Positions 1 to 8,704 are shown, counted from the first letter of the stretch. The stretch is 50,543 nt of DNA from Thermoplasmatota archaeon (GCA_030619765.1 JAUXAU010000011.1:1-50543); one strand, 5' to 3'. Made by a program: numbers and translations. Notes: generated by a model from the sequence alone, not told the origin.

Positions 1-161
1 TCTGCTGGTATAGATATAATATTTTCAATGATATTAATGATTTTTTGGGAACGTAATCCTACATCTGCACCATGTTGTAGTGGTAAACCGACATTGTAAC
101 TCTGAATCAAAGTTCTTATGTTAGATTCTTCTGGGCTAAAAACAAAATTGGCAGTAAACAT
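1..161 (-). CDS. Partial hypothetical protein cut by the left edge
   Basis: An open frame runs from an ATG at 161 leftwards off the window, giving at least 53 residues that begin MFTANFVFSPEESNIRTL. An in-frame TAG lies about 40 nt upstream of the ATG, so the frame really starts near here. No ribosome binding site stands out and I recognise no domain in the visible part. It lies directly downstream of a copy of the dispersed GCGTTAGAGG repeat on the same strand, so it could also be a remnant. The rest of the gene is outside the window. Confidence 0.35.
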   Translation of the reverse strand, partial: MFTANFVFSPEESNIRTLIQSYNVGLPLQHGADVGLRSQKIINIIENIISIPA

Positions 162-163
162 TA

Positions 164-207
164 TTTTAATCAATAAGAGGCACAAACAACCCCTCTAACG
201 CATTTTC
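164..207 (-). repeat. Copy of the GCGTTAGAGG intergenic repeat
   Basis: Read on the minus strand, this stretch has AAAATGCGTTAGAGG, then a GTTGTTTGTGCCTCTTATT block, then ATTAAAA. The same order of blocks recurs at 18796, 19998 and 21273, where the middle reads GTTATTTCTGCCTATTATG. It is the most diverged of the four copies. It carries no obvious coding content. Confidence 0.5.
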
Positions 208-493
208 TTTATCAATTTAAACGCATTGAGGTAGCGGCTGCTGTACTTTCTTTTGTTTTTAATGTTATACCCCCGCAGGAACATAGGTTTTCCATGCAAA
301 CACAGGGAGAAACAGTAGAAAAGTAGGGTTTTAGATATGAGTATTGAGAGTTATTCCAAATAAACACCTGTCTTTTTGTCTTGAAATCTTCTCCTTTCAT
401 AAATTCATAAAATCGATGGGGGGGTTTTTTTATTTTGCATGTAGGGTAAAAGTAGGGGAGTAAGGATTTTTATATAAGGAGAGGGTTACAAAA
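208..493. other. Intergenic region, no supported gene
   Basis: This gap holds a 62-codon minus-strand frame (212-400) with two cysteine pairs, but it has no recognisable domain. Its 3' half is also open in a second frame, so I do not call it. A G-run (ggggggg) lies near 420. The plus-strand promoter of the next gene probably lies in the TTTTTATATAAGG stretch around 469-479, followed by a GGAGAGGG ribosome binding site. Confidence 0.4.
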
Positions 494-949
494 TTGGGAA
501 ATGGAGGCAAGGTTATTAAAAAACAATTAGTAATACTCGGAATAATAATTCTACTTTTGATTGTTGGGTTGAGTGGATGCGAAGATGAGGACACAAGTCA
601 AAATGATATTGGAAACATTGAAAGAATTATTTTAGGCTCTTGGAAATGGGTAGAAACAATAATAACGATTGATGGTAATACCACATCATATAACGATACA
701 GAGTTTGTAACGATATGTACATTTTATGACAATGGAACCTATAAAACTGAAAGTAACGGTTCGTTATTGAATTGGGTTAATTATGAAATCAAGAATAATG
801 ATTTATTCACCTCAATGTATGATTTACCGCCTAATCGTATTGGTATTGATATTTCAAGAGATGGAAAATATCTGAGTCTTACTACCATTGGCGTTTACCC
901 AGATGGAAGAATGGAGGAAACTATCGCTAGATATATTAGATTAGAATAA
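494..949 (+). CDS. Secreted lipoprotein of unknown function
   Basis: The 151-residue product has a short basic start, a hydrophobic stretch at about residues 11-28 and a lipobox-like LSGC, followed by an acidic linker (EDEDTSQND). It should therefore be lipid-anchored outside the membrane. The mature part resembles the small beta-rich lipocalin-like lipoproteins of archaea and bacteria: it has a GSWKWVE segment and a later FYDNGTYK segment, a pattern typical of such folds. The start is a TTG at 494, chosen because GGAGAGGG sits 8-14 nt upstream; the ATG at 501 is out of frame. It heads a cluster of three small plus-strand genes. No enzymatic motif is visible. Confidence 0.75.
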   Translation: MGNGGKVIKKQLVILGIIILLLIVGLSGCEDEDTSQNDIGNIERIILGSWKWVETIITIDGNTTSYNDTEFVTICTFYDNGTYKTESNGSLLNWVNYEIKNNDLFTSMYDLPPNRIGIDISRDGKYLSLTTIGVYPDGRMEETIARYIRLE

Positions 950-978
950 TTGAAATTGTAGATTTGGAGGAAGAAAGA

Positions 979-1203
979 ATGAAAGAAGAATCAAGAATAA
1001 AAGCAATAAAGGGTAAAGTTCAGAAATGGAAGAAAGAAGGATTCAAAGTTGATGAATTGGAGGAAATGCTTGAAAAAGTGAATTACAATAAAGAGGAAAT
1101 GGAAGCAGTCTTCCGAGAGATTTCTCCAATTGATGAAAAGGAGGCAGTCTTCCGAGAGATTTTCCCAATTGATGAAAATGCTAAAACAGAAAAGCAACAG
1201 TAG
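979..1203 (+). CDS. Small charged coiled-coil protein with internal duplication
   Basis: This is a 74-residue, Lys/Glu-rich, mostly helical protein. The start is the ATG at 979, because GGAGGAAG lies just upstream; an in-frame TTG at 964 would overlap that site. Residues about 10-35 (IKGKVQKWKKEGFKVDELEE) resemble the charged helical linkers that recur in Thermoplasmatota proteins. The C-terminal third contains a perfect-length tandem duplication of 13 residues, EAVFREISPIDEK then EAVFREIFPIDEN. It has no signal peptide or cysteines. Function is unknown. Confidence 0.6.
   Translation: MKEESRIKAIKGKVQKWKKEGFKVDELEEMLEKVNYNKEEMEAVFREISPIDEKEAVFREIFPIDENAKTEKQQ
1102..1179 (+). repeat. 39-nt tandem duplication inside a coding region
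   Basis: Two adjacent 39-nt units (1102-1140 and 1141-1179) differ at only a few bases and keep the reading frame. Each encodes 13 residues of the small coiled-coil protein. The near identity at DNA level indicates a recent in-frame duplication. Confidence 0.85.
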
Positions 1204-1245
1204 ATGTTTAAGTAATTGTTTTGTAATGTGAGGAGAGAGAAAGAT

Positions 1246-1410
1246 ATGAACTATTATAAAAAAAACTGTAAACATTTTGAACAAATCTATGATGACATAA
1301 CAGGGACGGATGGTAGTGTGGAACATGTGAAAGTAGGGAGTAAATGCCGTATTAACAAAATGGTATATAGGGAATGCCCGAAAGATGATAATTGTTTTGA
1401 AGAGAAATGA
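1246..1410 (+). CDS. Small four-cysteine protein, probably metal-binding
   Basis: This 54-residue protein has four cysteines: NCKHF near the N-terminus, SKCRI in the middle, then RECP and DNCF near the end. The spacing suggests one zinc site, though no named zinc finger family is recognised. The start is the ATG at 1246 with GAGGAGAG directly upstream; a longer frame reaches back to 1216 but would include the ribosome binding site. It has no signal peptide, so it is likely cytoplasmic. It follows the two preceding small genes and may be cotranscribed with them. Confidence 0.6.
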   Translation: MNYYKKNCKHFEQIYDDITGTDGSVEHVKVGSKCRINKMVYRECPKDDNCFEEK

Positions 1411-1618
1411 CATCTAACTTTATACCGTGCTAATGCTTGACCGTTAATAAATGGGCTTTTACTATTATATTAATAAATAAATGAAAGTAAGGTACTCCTT
1501 AAAGCTAAAAATGACTTTATTAAAATATTTCATGTTATCGGCTGTAAACAAGTTTATTATGTAGTTAATAAATTTTTATATACATTGGTTCTCGATATCT
1601 TAGATAACTCAACAGCAA

Positions 1619-3055
1619 TTATCTGGAATATCCTCCTATTTTCAGACTTGGATCACCAAGAAGTGCCCATTGTTGCACTGTTTTTGCATCTATTGCATAA
1701 TCCCATGCTGCAGGTGTCTCCCAGTCGATAGGATATTCGTTTAGATAATTTGATATTGCTTTGCCCCAAGCCTCACCAAGAATGTGGGTGCCATTTGTTC
1801 CATATTCATAAAAGAAAGTAGGCTCGAGATAATCACCTGCACCACTAAATGATTCCTTATCTTCTTTTGTCATTCCAAGTCCCGTGCACCCAATTGTTGC
1901 AATGGAACCGCCCCCAATTTTCCTTGTAAGTTTCCATCCCCAGCATTCCGAAATCCACGTAAAGTAAAAGAAGGGATCCTCAAGTAGATTTCCAAGGTGT
2001 ACATCAAACTGTAGATTATGGCATCCACCAACAACACATACAGGCAACCTATTTAGATTTCTTAGACGAGACATACTCAATACCGAAAGTCCTTCAATCC
2101 ATGTTTCTTTATCATTTGGAGGGTGTGTACTCCATCGAAATGGATTTGCATGACCATCAAAATAGAGAAAACCACATCCTTTATTTATTGCAGACAGTAC
2201 ATCTCGCGTACCGGTAAATGATCCATCTGATGTCCATAGTTTCACCGGTTCAAAACCAGTCATGTTTTCCAATACTCTAAGGGTGTTTTCTTCTCCCTCG
2301 TTTCCAGTCCAATTTGGATTTATCGATTCTGGATAGGTGTCGCCTGCTACTACAACAATTTTGTTAAACCATTCTTTACCATACGTGTTTTTTTCATAGG
2401 TTATTATTTTATTAACCATGATTTTTACTTCAATCTTGTTTCTACATGCAAGTCTACCAACATAAACGTCAGGGTAGAGGTCAATATCACTGTCCTCTGA
2501 TACATTACCAAACCATTCTCCATAAATCCCGTTACTGTTAGTATCCCAACTAGAAAAGTTACCTTCAGAATCATAGATATCTGCATAATAAAGTTCAGAG
2601 ATAAAAAAAGGTTCATTAAATCCTGAATTGACATCTGCATTGTAACAATATCTCACAGGCATCAATCTAAAATTCCCTACCAAAAGAACGTATTTTATAC
2701 CCCATTCTTCAATAGCTGTTTTTATAAAATATTTAATTTTCTCTGCTTCATCTCTGCCGTGCTCATCCATCTGATCATAAAGCTCTGTTAATGTGACAAG
2801 TTTCGTTGAAATGCCAACATTGTTTTTATGTGTAACGAGGGGTTGCAAAGTTGTTACAAATTTTTTAGGAGCAATAATAAGAAGGGAATAAATTGAATGA
2901 TCATTGTTTAGAATATACTTACTTAGCGATATTGCATCCATATGGACATCTGCAATTGGATTAATCATCTGCGCACTGATTGTTGGCCCTAAAATAAACG
3001 CACTAAGCACTACTAGAACAACCAAGGATTTTCTATTAAATATTTTTTTAAACAT
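1619..3055 (-). CDS. Secreted gingipain-like cysteine peptidase (family C25), short form
   Basis: This 478-residue protein has a signal peptide at about residues 1-29 and no lipobox. The core resembles peptidase family C25: a Rossmann-like segment IKYVLLVGNFRLMPVRY near 120-136, DLYPDVYVGRL near 191-201, catalytic His302 in FDGHANP and catalytic Cys345 in VVGGCHN. The end ALLGDPSLKIGG matches the LFGDP-type closing strand of gingipains. Unlike classical gingipains it has no long propeptide and no C-terminal Ig or sorting domain. It is a close paralogue of the gene at 47935-49389. A TATA-like ATAAATTTATTAAG lies upstream and GGGGAAG precedes the ATG. It probably digests external protein. Confidence 0.85.
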   Translation of the reverse strand: MFKKIFNRKSLVVLVVLSAFILGPTISAQMINPIADVHMDAISLSKYILNNDHSIYSLLIIAPKKFVTTLQPLVTHKNNVGISTKLVTLTELYDQMDEHGRDEAEKIKYFIKTAIEEWGIKYVLLVGNFRLMPVRYCYNADVNSGFNEPFFISELYYADIYDSEGNFSSWDTNSNGIYGEWFGNVSEDSDIDLYPDVYVGRLACRNKIEVKIMVNKIITYEKNTYGKEWFNKIVVVAGDTYPESINPNWTGNEGEENTLRVLENMTGFEPVKLWTSDGSFTGTRDVLSAINKGCGFLYFDGHANPFRWSTHPPNDKETWIEGLSVLSMSRLRNLNRLPVCVVGGCHNLQFDVHLGNLLEDPFFYFTWISECWGWKLTRKIGGGSIATIGCTGLGMTKEDKESFSGAGDYLEPTFFYEYGTNGTHILGEAWGKAISNYLNEYPIDWETPAAWDYAIDAKTVQQWALLGDPSLKIGGYSR

Positions 3056-3245
3056 ATTCTTCCCCTAAATATATAGTATACACAGTACTTAATAAATTTA
3101 TGGTAACCTACAGTTGTAGATGTCTAATTATTATTTACGATAATATGTTTTCCCACTTTAATTTCAAAAAAAAACTGTTTTAAGCCATTAATATAATAAA
3201 ACGTTGTGTTTTTATTTAAATACTCCATAAACTTTAATACATAAG
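3056..3245. promoter_or_regulatory. Divergent promoter region
   Basis: This gap separates divergent genes. On the plus strand a TATA-like TATTTAAATACT near 3213-3224 lies about 25 nt before the ATG at 3246, so the HAD gene may be leaderless. On the minus strand an ATAAATTTATTAAG segment serves the C25 gene. An inverted repeat CTACA-GT-TGTAG (3108-3119) lies between them and could bind a regulator. Confidence 0.45.
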
Positions 3246-3989
3246 ATGTTCTATGACCTGGCTCCTATGACCTCAACATGTAGATTCTATTGCTATAGAA
3301 AAAATAGAGATGAAGTTAACCACAATATTGATAAAGCAAATAAGATAGCTATGGTCTTTTTTGATATGGATGGAGTTCTTACAGATACGATAAGTTCCTG
3401 GAAACACATTCATGATTATTTTGGAACATCAAATGAACGGTCAGTAGATGAATATTTGAAAGGAAACATTGATGATTTAGAATTTATAAAAAGAGATGTC
3501 TCGCTCTGGAAAAAAAATGGTAAATTTACAAGCAAAGAAATCATTCAGAACATCTTATATGACATTCCTATTATGAAAGGAGCGAGAGACTGTATCTATT
3601 TTCTAAATAAACATGACATTAAAACAGCTATTGTTAGCGCTGGTTTAGATATTTTGGCGGAAAGAGTTGCCAAGGAACTTGGTATTAACTATGTGTCTGC
3701 TAATGGATTTAAAATTGATGAAAATGATAGGCTGACCGGTGAAGGAATACTGAATGTTCAACTTAAATACAAAGATAAATATGTGAGAAAACTTGCCAAA
3801 GAGCTAGACATACCTTTGGAAAAATGTGCAGCTGTTGGCAATTCTTGTTTTGACATCCCCATGTTTGAAACTTGCGGTCTTGGGATAGCATTTAACCCAG
3901 ATGATGATTGTGTAAAAAAATTAGCTGATGTCGTAATAGAAGGAAAAGATTTGAGCAGGATAATACCTGCTCTAAAACCATTTGTATAA
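3246..3989 (+). CDS. HAD-superfamily phosphatase, phosphoserine phosphatase-like
   Basis: The product (247 aa if started at 3246) has all four HAD motifs. Motif I is FFDMDGVLTD, with the nucleophile and acid aspartates. Motif II is the Ser in IVSAGLD. Motif III is Lys in LKYKDKYV. Motif IV is VGNSCFDIPMF. The order and the cap resemble SerB-type phosphatases, so the substrate may be phosphoserine or another small phosphomonoester; the exact one cannot be read from sequence. About 35 N-terminal residues precede the HAD core and look non-homologous, so an internal ATG at 3351 is an alternative start. The TATA box position supports the 3246 start. Confidence 0.8.
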   Translation: MFYDLAPMTSTCRFYCYRKNRDEVNHNIDKANKIAMVFFDMDGVLTDTISSWKHIHDYFGTSNERSVDEYLKGNIDDLEFIKRDVSLWKKNGKFTSKEIIQNILYDIPIMKGARDCIYFLNKHDIKTAIVSAGLDILAERVAKELGINYVSANGFKIDENDRLTGEGILNVQLKYKDKYVRKLAKELDIPLEKCAAVGNSCFDIPMFETCGLGIAFNPDDDCVKKLADVVIEGKDLSRIIPALKPFV

Positions 3990-4065
3990 GATTTTCATAT
4001 ATCATCTTTACAAAATTTATATTCGGGAAGGCAACTAAATGGAAAATAATATGTTAAGGAAAGGG

Positions 4066-5751
4066 TTAGTGTGGATGCCGTGATGAAATCCAGTCGAAGT
4101 TCATCCATGGAATTTCTCGTAGACCAATATGGCCCTTTATAGGTCTTGGAATGAATCTTACCCAGTCGTTCCAATAATTTGTATACCATCGGGTGAAAAA
4201 TGAGTTAAAAAAATAGGCTTGATCTTGGTTATCAATGAAATTATTCTTGGCAATAACGTTTTTATTCGAATTATCTAACTTAATACCTATAGCATTTTGT
4301 TCAATGGTATTTTTTTCTCTAATAACATTATCGTTTGATGCTGCTCTTAGATATATGCCACACTCACCATTATTATTGATATTGTTACCAGTTATAGTAG
4401 AAACTTGAGAGCATTCCATCTCAATACCATCACCAGCATTATTCTGAATAATGTTATCCTCGATATCGTTGTTATTCGCCCAAAGTGAATATATACCATC
4501 ACGATTGTTTTGGATGATATTATCTTTTATGCTATTCCAGGATTTTGGGTATGCAAAATTCAGGTAGATGCCCAGATCATTGTTCTGAATAAGGTTCTTA
4601 CAAATCGTGACATTGGAATTTAGTGAGAGTGTCTTTATCCCTGCATCTAATAGTTTTTCTCCACTATGTTGAATGGTGAATCCAGAGACTCTCACTCCTG
4701 GAGCAGAAATAAGTACAACATCTCCAATTTCACTTCCGTCAATAATGGTGTTATTTCGTTCTTCACCATCTAAATTAATGGTTTTGTTTATAATCACGTT
4801 CTCATAATATGTTCCATTGCGCACATAAACCGTATAACCTTGGTAGGCATGATCAATGCCATCTTGAATATGTTGATATGGGTGTTCAGGTGTCCCATTC
4901 CATGGGCCGTTGATATTATCATCATCAACGATGATAAACGGAAATTTTCCGTAGACACCGGTCAGATAAAACGAAAGTTTTTCAATACTACATTGCCCAT
5001 ATTTTATCTTGAACCATCCGTTGTCACCCCATTTTTCCCCCCAGCTATTCTTGCAGATCCAGTATCCAAGGTCGTCATTATATCCAACGATGGTTACCAA
5101 ATGTGGAGCTACAAGTTTACCCCAAGTATGCTTATAGATTCCTTTTCGATAAAGCTGGAAATCCTTATATACTTGCATGTACGTGGGAACCGGGCCATTA
5201 TTAACTAAAGCAGTTTTTATGGCTGTAGGATCATCAGGAAGATATTCCCAACTGGTGATTTTTACTGTTCTATTCTGCCAGTCAGGAGAGGTAGTATTCA
5301 AAGGATATTGTAATTTAATACGTGGATATGGCCAACATGCCTCATCTGGAATACCGTATTCTTGAAGATAACGGGTGTTATTTTCTGGATATGAACCCCA
5401 ATCTAGGTTTCCTCCGCTGTAGAAGAATAGATGAGCCTCAGAAAGATCGCATCCAAAAGGGTAACCAACTTCATACTGTACCATTGTTTCAACAGCACCA
5501 ACAAGCGCAAATGTCTCACAACTGTGAAACGGTGCTTGATTTCGTATAGATGTAGTAAAGTCAATACCGTTAATATCACGCCAGCTAAAAGAAGATGGTA
5601 AATTAATAGTATCGCCATTAAAGCTTTTTGTTTCTACATATAGTTCTTTTATCGTTTTTGTATGAATTTTCAGACTTGATCCTATAGGTGCTACAAAACT
5701 TACCAGTAAAATCATTATTAACATCCCAGAGATCATCATTTTCTTGTTCAT
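4066..5751 (-). CDS. Secreted papain-like peptidase (C1A) fused to a beta-helix domain
   Basis: The 561-residue protein has a signal peptide (about 1-26). A papain-like domain spans about 50-265: oxyanion Gln72 and nucleophile Cys78 in NQAPFHSC keep the papain Gln-x5-Cys spacing, His217 lies in APHLVTIVGY and Asn235 in KNSWG. The usual CGSC is replaced, so one papain disulfide cysteine is missing. From about 270 to 535 there is a NosD-type right-handed beta-helix rich in Asn ladders (NNDIEDNIIQNN, GNNINNNGE), ending in the NYWNDW...PWMNFDW signature seen in archaeal NosD proteins. A TATA-like GAAACATTTAAATC lies about 35 nt upstream. Likely role: extracellular protein or glycoprotein digestion, with the helix binding surface polymers. 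Confidence 0.88.
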   Translation of the reverse strand: MNKKMMISGMLIMILLVSFVAPIGSSLKIHTKTIKELYVETKSFNGDTINLPSSFSWRDINGIDFTTSIRNQAPFHSCETFALVGAVETMVQYEVGYPFGCDLSEAHLFFYSGGNLDWGSYPENNTRYLQEYGIPDEACWPYPRIKLQYPLNTTSPDWQNRTVKITSWEYLPDDPTAIKTALVNNGPVPTYMQVYKDFQLYRKGIYKHTWGKLVAPHLVTIVGYNDDLGYWICKNSWGEKWGDNGWFKIKYGQCSIEKLSFYLTGVYGKFPFIIVDDDNINGPWNGTPEHPYQHIQDGIDHAYQGYTVYVRNGTYYENVIINKTINLDGEERNNTIIDGSEIGDVVLISAPGVRVSGFTIQHSGEKLLDAGIKTLSLNSNVTICKNLIQNNDLGIYLNFAYPKSWNSIKDNIIQNNRDGIYSLWANNNDIEDNIIQNNAGDGIEMECSQVSTITGNNINNNGECGIYLRAASNDNVIREKNTIEQNAIGIKLDNSNKNVIAKNNFIDNQDQAYFFNSFFTRWYTNYWNDWVRFIPRPIKGHIGLREIPWMNFDWISSRHPH

Positions 5752-6127
5752 TTTACCCTAAGTAACTATAGGTATAAATAAGATTTAAATGTTTCTATAA
5801 AAATATTTATTCTTACATTCATAAGATAAATAACTCTGTTCTATAGTATATGAGGTTGTCAACTATTATCACGATATATGGAATATTTTTTCATTTTGAC
5901 ATTTTTACACGATGATTATTTATATTGATAGCGACAAACATTTACATGGTGAAGTTAAAAACCGGTGGTGATATTGAAAGTTAAGGGTTTAATGATTCGC
6001 TTTTTGTTATCTCTTTGGCTATTTACATTTGTGATAAATATTTTGCAAATTGTACCTTTTTCAACCTGAGCTCATGTTATGATAGATTCTAGGTGTAATT
6101 ATTTTTAAAGATATAACTGGTTCAGAG
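5752..6127. other. Intergenic region with one possible tiny ORF
   Basis: The left part holds the minus-strand promoter of the C1A gene (TTTAAA at 5784-5789). The rest is AT-rich. A possible 31-codon plus-strand ORF is listed separately at 5974-6069. No RNA gene or repeat was recognised. Confidence 0.4.
5974..6069 (+). CDS. Possible 31-aa single-pass membrane peptide
   Basis: A TTG at 5974 preceded by GGTGGTGAT opens a 31-residue frame with a basic start (MKVKGLMIRF) and one hydrophobic segment (LLSLWLFTFVINILQIV). A TATA-like TTTATATTG lies about 55 nt upstream. Layout and composition fit a small membrane protein, but the frame is short enough to arise by chance, and there is no paralogue in the window to support it. 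Confidence 0.3.
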   Translation: MKVKGLMIRFLLSLWLFTFVINILQIVPFST

Positions 6128-7492
6128 CTATTTGGAGGCATACATTTCGCCTCGAATATGGAGTAAGGTGAAATTGAATTCCCCAGCTAGAGCTATTGCT
6201 GCCGCAGCCGCTGCAAATTCTTTTGAATTTTCAATACCTATAAACTTAAGGACCTCTCTGGCAGTAGGGCAAATCGGTCCTTCTCTCGATGAAGCCACAC
6301 CAACCTCTAAATTGAGTAACTCTACCCCAAATATTACGTCCTCTCCCTTAATTTCAACATACATATTTTCGGTACAGGAGACATTGCATGGTCGTGGATT
6401 GACTTTGGTTGCCCGGTAGAGAGCAGGAATTATTTCGCCACCCATGCCTGAATAAACGAACGCGCCCTGCTCTTGCAGAACTCCCAGCCGTTCAACCTCC
6501 ATATAGGAAAGAAGAGAATCTATGCTAGTCTTGCTCATCTTTTCGTAAGTAACTATGGGCAGTCTTACTTGAGCAGAAACATAACGTCCTCGTCGATTGC
6601 GTGGGGCAGGCTTTAAATCCCCGTCAAACCCCATAGCAACGAGGCTTTGGATATAGTTTACCTTTTTTTCATTTAAGGTTGCATCAATTATACCCCTGGC
6701 AAAACCTACAGCCCATGAAGTATCGCCATGCCCCCGAACATGTTCAAATCGGGTATAGAAACAAATGTAAAGGTAAAACTGGCCATGATGTTGTCTTCTG
6801 ACAAACTCAACTTCATGAATCTCTCCACAGAATTCGGTCAGATACTTTTTCTCCATCTCCTTTCTCAAAGCAGGCAGGATTTCTTTCACTACTACAACCG
6901 CCTTTTCGCGTTCTTCTTCGCTTTCGAAAACATAGCTCAAATTACGAGCCGCTCCAGCCCATTTAGCCACTTTTACTTCTGCTCCACCAAATTTATTTAT
7001 CCTGAAGCAACCTGCACTAATCCCCAGAGGGCCAACCCCAGCACCATACGCCAACAGGTTGGTGAAGGTTTTGTTAACATCTCCAAAGACCTTTATCTGA
7101 CCAGCATAAGAGTAGTATTCCTCTCTGCCACCGACATAATTGGCTGCCAGTGGCAGAAATCTCTCTGCACCGATCCCATAAGGCTCTAAAACAGAACCGC
7201 AGTAGGAACAGACGGTATCCATATCCCTAGCTTCTAAATGCCAAATAGAACCATCCTTTGGACAACGCCATTTCACAAAGTAAGGTTTGTCCGGCATCTC
7301 TAGATAGTTGAACTGATAACCGGTCAAATCCCCTATAAGCTTCCTTCTGCTTAAAGCCGCTAAACGATAATGCTCTGGAGAAATAATCCCGCATTCTTTC
7401 AACAGAAATTCTTCGGCTTTCCAAGGTTGAACGTCGCCAGTAGCAATTCTGTTTGCAACCTCGTCTACCATTTTTTCTTTGTTAGGATTCAT
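6128..7492 (-). CDS. Divergent HMG-CoA reductase-like protein with zinc-binding insert
   Basis: The 454-residue product follows the HMG-CoA reductase plan. Its C-terminal third, with LEVGVASSREGPICPTAREV and then an Ala-rich helix ending ALAGEFNFTLLHIRGE, matches the reductase EIGTVGGGT...PTA and VMAGELSLMAAL segments. A GDLKPAPRN motif aligns with the catalytic-Lys DKKPAAINW motif. The GQD-x-AQ motif carrying the catalytic Asp is not recognisable; the equivalent region reads KVNPRPCNVSC. A CPKDG...CSYCG insert near residues 76-99 suggests a zinc ribbon. Base composition is visibly richer in G+C than its neighbours, suggesting transfer. It may be an altered reductase or a family member with another substrate. 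It stands alone, with no mevalonate gene beside it. Confidence 0.6.
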   Translation of the reverse strand: MNPNKEKMVDEVANRIATGDVQPWKAEEFLLKECGIISPEHYRLAALSRRKLIGDLTGYQFNYLEMPDKPYFVKWRCPKDGSIWHLEARDMDTVCSYCGSVLEPYGIGAERFLPLAANYVGGREEYYSYAGQIKVFGDVNKTFTNLLAYGAGVGPLGISAGCFRINKFGGAEVKVAKWAGAARNLSYVFESEEEREKAVVVVKEILPALRKEMEKKYLTEFCGEIHEVEFVRRQHHGQFYLYICFYTRFEHVRGHGDTSWAVGFARGIIDATLNEKKVNYIQSLVAMGFDGDLKPAPRNRRGRYVSAQVRLPIVTYEKMSKTSIDSLLSYMEVERLGVLQEQGAFVYSGMGGEIIPALYRATKVNPRPCNVSCTENMYVEIKGEDVIFGVELLNLEVGVASSREGPICPTAREVLKFIGIENSKEFAAAAAAIALAGEFNFTLLHIRGEMYASK

Positions 7493-7647
7493 GAGTACAC
7501 CACTTTTATAATATATTTTCTCCTCTTTATACCCAACTTATTAACTACTCGGAGACACCCTATACGTCGTCATTTTTTCATGATTTCTTATCCCCTTATA
7601 AAGATTCGTGGGTTAAGGGTATACTTAAAAACAATATTTATTATTAA

Positions 7648-8196
7648 ATGGTGAGTAATATGTTTTATTATATCCACGGTTACGAATCAAGTCCAGAGAG
7701 CAATAAAGGCACTATTTTCAAAGAAAAATTAAATGCAAAGGCAATTAAATACCGCGATTGTGAACCTGAAGATCTCATAATATCTGATTGTCTGAAACGT
7801 ATTTCTGATGTTATAAAAAATGATAGCAATGCTGTTTTAATCGGTTCATCTCTTGGAGGTTATCTTGCAGCTTCAACTGCCATCAATCATCCTAATGTTA
7901 AAAAACTCATTCTTCTCAATCCAGTTATCGTACCTCCATATACCAATCTAGATAACCATGCGGGTGTCCAAAGGAGGATACTTGAAGATATGAGAGACAA
8001 GAGACTCTTTAAAAATAGATTGAATGCAGAAATAATCATACTGAGGGGTACAAAAGACAAAGTTGTTCCAGATGATTGGGTTTTGGAGTTTGCAAAGGTT
8101 CAAGAGGCAACAGTTATATTTCTACATGATGATCACAGATTTTCTCGCAACTTAACAAAACTTCCAATTATTATCTCTGACTTATTGAAAAAATAG
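7648..8196 (+). CDS. Alpha/beta hydrolase, YqiA-like esterase family
   Basis: The 182-residue protein begins with YYIHGYESSPESNKG, typical of the small YqiA/UPF0227-type esterases. The nucleophile elbow GSSLGG (near 67-72), an Asp in RGTKDKVVP and a His in HDDHRF complete a catalytic triad. There is no signal peptide, so it acts in the cytoplasm on an unknown ester. The start is the ATG at 7648 (ATG at 7660 is possible); an AT-rich TACTTAAAAAC about 25 nt before suggests a leaderless transcript. Confidence 0.8.
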   Translation: MVSNMFYYIHGYESSPESNKGTIFKEKLNAKAIKYRDCEPEDLIISDCLKRISDVIKNDSNAVLIGSSLGGYLAASTAINHPNVKKLILLNPVIVPPYTNLDNHAGVQRRILEDMRDKRLFKNRLNAEIIILRGTKDKVVPDDWVLEFAKVQEATVIFLHDDHRFSRNLTKLPIIISDLLKK

Positions 8197-8206
8197 ATTT
8201 CTAAAA

Positions 8207-8704
8207 CTACGTGACTTGGCTAGAAAGATTCCAAAGTTTATCACCAACATAGTGAATATTTTTTATGGCCTTCCCTGTATTTTTACTTTTCATTTCTTCG
8301 CCGGTCATTAATGCCATTCCAACAGCTAACGGTTTACGATGTTTTTCATCACAAATCCATACATAATCGCTTTTTTGAATGTTTATATCAGCGTCTATTA
8401 TACCTGGTGCCATTATATCTGCTCCTTTTGAAACAAAACCCACTGCACCCATATCTACTACTACAAAATGCTCTTTTGGATTATACTTGTACAATCCACG
8501 TAATGTAAAAACTACTTTATCTTCAATTATCATAAAAACTATTTCTTCATCCACAAGAATTACCTTAAACTGATCGAGATTTCCTATTTCAACAGACGAA
8601 TCAACATCAAAAAAATCTGAATCAAATTTGGTTTTAAGTTCATTTAAGATATTTTTTATTTCTTTATTTTTAAGTCGATGCCTATTTCTCAGTTTTACAG
8701 ACAT
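8207..8704 (-). CDS. PUA-domain RNA-binding protein
   Basis: This 165-residue protein has an N-terminal helical/beta domain (about 1-75) followed by a PUA domain (about 80-155) with the hallmark HFVVVDMGAVGFVSKGADIMAPGI. This arrangement matches the archaeal relatives of MCT-1/Tma20, which bind tRNA or the small ribosomal subunit during translation; the exact role here is inferred from the family. It lies convergent to the hydrolase and divergent from the LSm-L37e pair, which fits a translation-linked gene. Confidence 0.8.
   Translation of the reverse strand: MSVKLRNRHRLKNKEIKNILNELKTKFDSDFFDVDSSVEIGNLDQFKVILVDEEIVFMIIEDKVVFTLRGLYKYNPKEHFVVVDMGAVGFVSKGADIMAPGIIDADINIQKSDYVWICDEKHRKPLAVGMALMTGEEMKSKNTGKAIKNIHYVGDKLWNLSSQVT

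Noticed and set aside
212-400. 62-codon minus-strand ORF with two cysteine pairs
   Set aside because: No recognisable domain, two overlapping frames open in its 3' half, no clear ribosome binding site and adjacent repeat; likely chance or decayed.
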